Virus record (IMG/VR): IMGVR_UViG_3300042562_000634 | Span: 1-32,947 of that record | From: a virus | DNA: 32,947 bases | Strand: one strand, 5' to 3' | In this document: positions 29,501 through 32,947 of the stretch, one piece after another | Numbering within the stretch: the first letter of the stretch is position 1 | How the letters are laid out: every line of letters begins with the position of its first letter | The notes under the pieces: model-generated | What the model was told of the DNA's origin: nothing | The model's database searches: none | Seen by the model: only the letters and a program-made list of their open reading frames with translations | Program-made: the position numbers and the translations under genes

Positions 29501-30338
29501 AGTTGATCTAGTGCCATACAAAAAATCTGGAATTTATTTTGACTATAAGTCAAAAAATCCTTTTAGTATTTATAAGTCAAGCACACCATACCTTTATTTA
29601 ACAAAAAATTCTGGAATAGAGGTTCGTGGGGACTTTAACTTTGAAACAAATCGTGGCATTGCTATGCCAATTAATAAAGAATTGTCAGATGAATATCGTG
29701 TAAGCTCAATGCAAGCCTGGATGTTCGCAAATCAAGATTTTTTTTCTGCTTCACCAATTGAAATCTTTGAAATTAAATACAAAGAAGATATTATTAAATT
29801 TTACATGGTTGCAGACAGCCCATCTGGATCAAGAGCTAAGATATATGCGACTAGTAGTTTAACTGGAACAGAGTACACAAAGCTAACATATTTCTGGAAC
29901 GGCATATCAGTTCAAAATCCAGTTATTACAATAAAAGAATGGGGATCCCTAGGATTGCAGTTCTCATCTGCACTAAACTTTGACCTATACACTGGTGCAA
30001 TTAATCTAAATGGTCCAATACTGTTTAATAATATATCTTTCTACCAGGCAAACAATTTACAGACAATACAGAGCATTGTTACTAGGCCTTGGCTAAAGGT
30101 TTTGAACAGTGATGGAGAAAAGCTTTGGTCGTACTGGAGTGAAAACTTTAATTGGCAAGAAGCCTTAGTCGTTTCAAGCTCAGAGCTATATGGAGTCAAC
30201 CCAACAGATGTTTATAAGAACTACCTAGGAACTAATAAGATTATCATTGATGATAATGAGGGTATGACGTTTGATTCTAATAAGATGAAGATATATACTG
30301 ATACTACATGGGATACAAAGACCCTCTTGCCAGTCTAA
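26574..30338 (+). CDS. Very large LamG/lectin-like tail or adhesion protein (1254 aa)
   Basis: No signal peptide or membrane segment. The start YAEKIYSEHPLVLWALDD is followed by a jelly-roll-like region (about 80-200, with QSWSFMSETFEIP and DYKVYFNG). A concanavalin/LamG-like domain follows (about 265-420), with EYTVEFWARI and an NSVTVLVNGEQV strand typical of that fold. The remaining 800 or so residues are aromatic-rich and beta-structured without a family I recognise, with a possible second LamG-like part near 600-720. LamG-type folds bind glycans, so host attachment or fibre trimming is plausible. Position directly upstream of the head genes is unusual for a fibre. The product could equally be a head fibre or a large decoration protein. 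Confidence 0.7.
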   Translation: MSNPSNLYAEKIYSEHPLVLWALDDQADYVSLIPDAQRNIASLWNDTESCTLSSGSAPAGEPFPDSPTSLVSCNVPAGASGESIILSPDLGPDDPDPKVNFQTLNTTLGTFSIGSYFYIDSLYINSISIGYQYEDTTTLEVVQKFKTFTDPAYQSWSFMSETFEIPDENTNFKIIIKILKSSGGETSADYKVYFNGITTGQWSEEFHKESLGVTPASFPETIAIDTTDTVIPASAYGVSSDTAYYLVKNNALLAKNTSIPLVFGASGLTKVIPNTSNKPSLIFPGQGFLNKSGQHKEYTVEFWARIIADSPDPKRIFGPIASTDGLYVDSGFLTLVIGGQSNSHFVGEWFRPMLIHIRLIKNSVTVLVNGEQVIEIAIDTTSLALPDLLNAQLKSQDWLGFYAYENVSLIEVDCFAIYSYQVSVTVAKRRWVYGQAVSSAQSINSSYGGTSAFIDYSFSNYTANYNYPSFAQWQQGSFDNLETTSLELTTPSYSLPNIFLDTKSLDDLYTDCKAIQTDQESGAFPHKFLTFRPNSTWSGLGTYLNFPKLNILNDKVKSIYGVFGSNVLLLDAEYYNTSPADYIEAGYYNTTSWTEFFDAGNSGNNQTLIKIYNTLTGDFFIVRLNEAVIEYVLNYNKEEQLVYTTENIESEQLFAVGINIDDLSNVFGGNVSAFFGNVNGLKVYVAGDEETSNSFFGKIYSLGFTTELNHKSISNYFNEYGVVKFDDLSAPGVTEETNAIALINHLASYTLLPTEAYDEFFLDIGVSGHWQDYLPLSYFAKYVNNAQGASYYDLDFLQFNLGYPSPSKLLEKEINSSWTYEDLREQYSAPIQQTYYQIDNSLITGWNDYEDLAQKALKYYEYDTSESFVKSYVTFQYIAEGANALDETFNINVPAKEGSIIDIDNYPDWAASKFEVVDNTIIYPSKSVDFNDLAVVYSIDFNVRGIINRPIKIKELEIASQALSDNAFNSVGTRFGVDLVPYKKSGIYFDYKSKNPFSIYKSSTPYLYLTKNSGIEVRGDFNFETNRGIAMPINKELSDEYRVSSMQAWMFANQDFFSASPIEIFEIKYKEDIIKFYMVADSPSGSRAKIYATSSLTGTEYTKLTYFWNGISVQNPVITIKEWGSLGLQFSSALNFDLYTGAINLNGPILFNNISFYQANNLQTIQSIVTRPWLKVLNSDGEKLWSYWSENFNWQEALVVSSSELYGVNPTDVYKNYLGTNKIIIDDNEGMTFDSNKMKIYTDTTWDTKTLLPV

Positions 30339-30340
30339 TA

Positions 30341-30349
30341 TGGTATACT
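30341..30349 (+). promoter_or_regulatory. Extended -10 promoter TGGTATACT, leaderless
   Basis: The predicted +1 at about 30356 is 1 nt before the ATG at 30357. GAGG at 30351-30354 falls mostly upstream of the transcript and cannot serve as a normal ribosome-binding site from this promoter. Confidence 0.55.
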
Positions 30350-30356
30350 TGAGGTT

Positions 30357-30743
30357 ATGGATTCATTAATAAACCCAAAAACTGGTAAACCGATTGTTAA
30401 CAATGTACGCAGAAAAGTCATCGATAAGCACTATGACTGGGGACTGTATGTGTATAAAAAGTCAACTGGAAAATGGTTTACAGACGGCTCAGGCTCAGTA
30501 CTGAATATCCCTGCACAAAAAGGGGATATATCTAAGATTGCAGAACTAAAAAGAGAAGCAATTTCCTACGGAGATGACGGTCAAGGAACAGCAGTCTTTG
30601 TTCCTGGATTGACAAGGGTAACAGAAGAAGAATATTCAGAGCAAAAGGATAGAATGAAGCAAGGATTAATTCCTTCCCTAAATGACCTTGGTGCCATTGA
30701 CGCAGCACAGAAAACTTTAAGGATGTATGGCGATGAGGGATAA
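30357..30743 (+). CDS. Conserved-looking small protein upstream of the portal
   Basis: 128 residues, charged. Segments include KHYDWGLYVYKKSTGKWFTD (about 24-43) and a C-terminal helix (VTEEEYSEQKDRMKQGLIPS). No catalytic motif is seen. The end overlaps the portal gene by up to 17 nt, and ATGTATGGCGATGAGGGATAA carries its last codons together with the portal start. A role in head assembly or packaging fits the position but is inference. It is too short and lacks the motifs to be a terminase subunit with any confidence. Confidence 0.6.
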   Translation: MDSLINPKTGKPIVNNVRRKVIDKHYDWGLYVYKKSTGKWFTDGSGSVLNIPAQKGDISKIAELKREAISYGDDGQGTAVFVPGLTRVTEEEYSEQKDRMKQGLIPSLNDLGAIDAAQKTLRMYGDEG

Positions 30744-32334
30744 TTCTGATTACGTTAGTGCAAAACTAAATACACAAGAGCAAGAAGAAAACATATTCCA
30801 CGCACAAGACCCATTTAACAAAACATGGGATGATCTAAAAGATCTTGGTGGCATCAATCAAAATTTTAAAAGAAGAACTGTCAGACTTTTAAACAAGGCT
30901 GCTGAAATGACTCCAGCATATTTGAACTCAGCAAATGCTCAGTCATCAGGAGTTGACGGTACAGGAACTAAGGGTATTAATCCTGGAACAGTATACCGAA
31001 ATGGATATGGCCTGTTTGATATTATTACTCCACCATATAACATGTATGAGCTAGCAAACTTTTATGATACATCTTTTGCTAACCATGCTGCTATTGATGC
31101 CAAGGTAGAAAATGTTGTAGGTCTTGGATACCGTTTTGATATTTCAGATAGAACATCTTTACGTCTTGAAACTTCAAGTGATGAGCAAGCATCTGCTCGT
31201 GCTCGAAAAAGAATTGAGCGCATGAAGATTGAACTTCGTGATTGGCTAGAGAATTTAAATGATGATGATTCATTTACAAAGACTATGGAAAAGGTTTACA
31301 CAGATCTACAAGCAACAGGAAATGGTTTTATTGAAGTAGGAAGAACTGTCGAAGGTGACATTGGATACCTAGGCCATATTCCAGCAACAACTGTTCGTGT
31401 GCGTAGACTAAACGATGGCTTCCTTCAAATCATTGGCCAACAAGTTGTTTACTTTAGAAACTTTGGGGCTAAAAATCAAAACCCAGTTACGGTAGATACT
31501 AGACCAAATGAAATTATTCATCTTAAAGAATATTCACCATTAAATACTTTTTATGGCGTACCAGACATTGTTGCTGCTTTTCCATCTTTAATTGGTGATA
31601 AGCTAGCATCACAATACAACATTGATTACTTTGAAAACAAAGCGGTACCAAGATATATCATTACCTTAAAGGGTGCCAAGTTAAGTGCAGATGCAGAAGA
31701 TAACATGTTTAGATTCTTGCAAACTGGACTAAAGTCTCAATCTCATAGAACCCTGTATATACCACTTCCTGGAGATACAGACCAGAATAAGGTTGAGTTT
31801 AAGATGGAGCCAATTGAGAATGGCATCCAAGATGGTTCATTTAAAGAATATAGAAAACAAAATCGTGATGATATTTTAATTGCTCATCAGGTTCCAATCT
31901 CTAAACTTGGTGGTTCTGATTCAGGAATCGCAGCAGCACTATCTCAAGATCGTACATTTAAAGAGCAGGTTTCTCGACCAGCTCAACACCATCTTGAAAA
32001 GATTATCAACAAGATTATTAAAGAAAAAACAGACATCTTAGAATTGAAGTTTAATGAGCTAACCCTTACAGATGAAATTGCTCAATCTCAGATTCTTGAA
32101 CGTCTTGTTAAGACTCAGATTATGATGCCAAATGAGGCTAGAGAAGCTCTTGATCTCCCACAAACTAAAGATGGAGATACTCCATTTGTAATGTCTCCAG
32201 GGCAAGCAAATGATGCTCAATCAAATGCAAATTCAAATCGCCAACGGGATACAGAAAGAGTTAACAACCAGTCAGATGGACCAGCAACCATTGCTGGAAG
32301 AAATCCTAAAGGCGAAGGAAGATCATCTCAATAG
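30727..32334 (+). CDS. Phage portal protein
   Basis: 535 residues. The central part has the order seen in HK97/PBSX-type portals: NEIIHLKEYSPLNTFYGVPD (about 257-276), a long wing/stem region with ENKAVPRYIITLKG, and RDDILIAHQVPISKLGG followed by an alpha-helical clip and crown. The C-terminal tail is disordered and Gln/Asn-rich. The portal forms the dodecameric DNA channel at one head vertex. AAGGA (30719-30723) is 3 nt from the ATG at 30727 and 9 nt from the ATG at 30733, so the true start may be two codons later. The prohead protease follows, the usual head-module order. Confidence 0.9.
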   Translation: MAMRDNSDYVSAKLNTQEQEENIFHAQDPFNKTWDDLKDLGGINQNFKRRTVRLLNKAAEMTPAYLNSANAQSSGVDGTGTKGINPGTVYRNGYGLFDIITPPYNMYELANFYDTSFANHAAIDAKVENVVGLGYRFDISDRTSLRLETSSDEQASARARKRIERMKIELRDWLENLNDDDSFTKTMEKVYTDLQATGNGFIEVGRTVEGDIGYLGHIPATTVRVRRLNDGFLQIIGQQVVYFRNFGAKNQNPVTVDTRPNEIIHLKEYSPLNTFYGVPDIVAAFPSLIGDKLASQYNIDYFENKAVPRYIITLKGAKLSADAEDNMFRFLQTGLKSQSHRTLYIPLPGDTDQNKVEFKMEPIENGIQDGSFKEYRKQNRDDILIAHQVPISKLGGSDSGIAAALSQDRTFKEQVSRPAQHHLEKIINKIIKEKTDILELKFNELTLTDEIAQSQILERLVKTQIMMPNEAREALDLPQTKDGDTPFVMSPGQANDAQSNANSNRQRDTERVNNQSDGPATIAGRNPKGEGRSSQ

Positions 32335-32355
32335 CTGAGAAAACTAATAAATGTT

Positions 32356-32364
32356 TGGTATAAT
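32356..32364 (+). promoter_or_regulatory. Extended -10 promoter TGGTATAAT, near-leaderless
   Basis: The predicted +1 at about 32371 leaves 3 nt before the ATG at 32374. It lies in the 39-nt gap after the portal gene. Confidence 0.6.
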
Positions 32365-32373
32365 AGATACGTT

Positions 32374-32947
32374 ATGATTATAAATAAAGCTTCCTGGGTT
32401 ACAGACGGCGACAACGTTCGTCTATCAATGCCTTTTGGCAAAGTAGATCAAGAGCGAAGACTGGTTTCTGGTTTTGCGTCTCTAGACAATATTGACAAAC
32501 AAATGGATATTGTAACTACCGAAGCTAGCATGAGTGCTTTTGCAAAGTTTCGTGGGAACATTAGAGAAATGCACCAACCATCTGCTGTTGGTAAGATGAT
32601 CTCATTTAAAGAAGAAAAATATTTTGATCCAGAATCAAAGAAGTTCTATAAGGGAGTATACGTTTCTACCTATATTTCTAAGGGTGCCCAAGATGCTTGG
32701 GAAAAAGTTCTTGATGGTACATACACTGGTTTTTCAATCGGGGGACGAATGAACAAGTGGGATGATGCATATGATGATACAATGGAAAAGCAAATTAGAA
32801 TTATCAAGGACTATGACTTAATTGAGCTATCTCTTGTTGATAGTCCAGCAAACCAATTTGCTAGCATTATGTCAGTTGAGAAGGTTGATGGTGTAGATAT
32901 GATTAAAGCAGATAACACTGTTTTAGAAAATGTATTCTATGACAAAG
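32374..32947 (+). CDS. Prohead protease, XkdF/S78-like (C-terminus cut by window end)
   Basis: 191 residues are visible, open to the last base. H67 (REMHQPSAVG), S121 (TGFSIGG) and the IELSLVDSPAN segment (150-160) match the conserved blocks of the S78-type prohead serine proteases, including XkdF-like members. H67 and S121 are the likely catalytic His and Ser. The enzyme would cleave scaffold and capsid proteins during head maturation. Some XkdF-like proteins carry the scaffold as a C-terminal fusion; whether this one does lies beyond the window. Confidence 0.85.
   Translation, partial: MIINKASWVTDGDNVRLSMPFGKVDQERRLVSGFASLDNIDKQMDIVTTEASMSAFAKFRGNIREMHQPSAVGKMISFKEEKYFDPESKKFYKGVYVSTYISKGAQDAWEKVLDGTYTGFSIGGRMNKWDDAYDDTMEKQIRIIKDYDLIELSLVDSPANQFASIMSVEKVDGVDMIKADNTVLENVFYDK

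Noticed and set aside
1-32947. tRNA, rRNA, integrase or attachment sites
   Set aside because: No cloverleaf-like sequence with CCA-type ends, no recombinase motifs and no convincing long direct repeats were seen by eye; a covariance search could still find a divergent RNA.

Overview
This window is a piece of an AT-rich tailed double-stranded DNA phage genome (or a prophage of one). A portal protein and a prohead protease sit at the right end. A long run of tail-appendage genes, a cell-wall lytic enzyme and a B12-dependent ribonucleotide reductase also point to a phage. The host is inferred, not shown: extended -10 promoters at the start codon (leaderless mRNAs), the monomeric class II reductase and the Phe/Pro repeat fibres suggest an actinobacterium with a small AT-rich genome, such as a freshwater lineage. 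No integrase, terminase, tRNA or CRISPR array is visible.

Layout. 1-126 is the end of an unrecognised gene, followed by a 35-residue Cys-rich ORF. 379-1787 (minus) is an operon of a zinc-ribbon protein, a 2-oxoglutarate/Fe(II) (2OG) oxygenase and an FkbM-like methyltransferase. 1944-2880 has a holin-like membrane protein and a GT32-like glycosyltransferase. 3161-7646 holds tail-appendage genes: Ig/BppU-like proteins, a collagen-like fibre, and an FN3 protein with Phe-Phe-Pro-Pro repeats. 7697-8242 (minus) is an exported lysozyme-like enzyme. 8386-16215 holds more appendage proteins, including an 854-residue fibre and a protein with a 126-residue FFPP/FFP array. 16257-24345 is an 8-kb operon with a second zinc-ribbon protein, eight tandem 2OG-oxygenase-fold proteins (one lacking an iron ligand), two DUF6065-type proteins and an SDR. 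24509-26539 is nrdJ. 26574-32947 has a 1254-residue LamG-type appendage protein, a small conserved protein, the portal, and the protease, which is cut by the window end.

How it may fit together. Nine 2OG-oxygenase-fold proteins share the window with collagen-like and Pro-rich fibres, a glycosyltransferase and a methyltransferase. Several of the oxygenases have the Lys-type 2OG contact known from collagen prolyl 4-hydroxylase. My main hypothesis is a virion-decoration system that hydroxylates Pro/Lys on the fibres and then glycosylates or methylates them. Cell-surface glycan or small-molecule modification is the main alternative.

Expression appears to use many short transcripts. At ten genes a TATAAT-type box lies so close to the start codon that transcription would begin 0-3 nt before it. 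Genes with a longer leader carry a Shine-Dalgarno sequence instead. Inside operons, TAATG stop/start overlaps are common.
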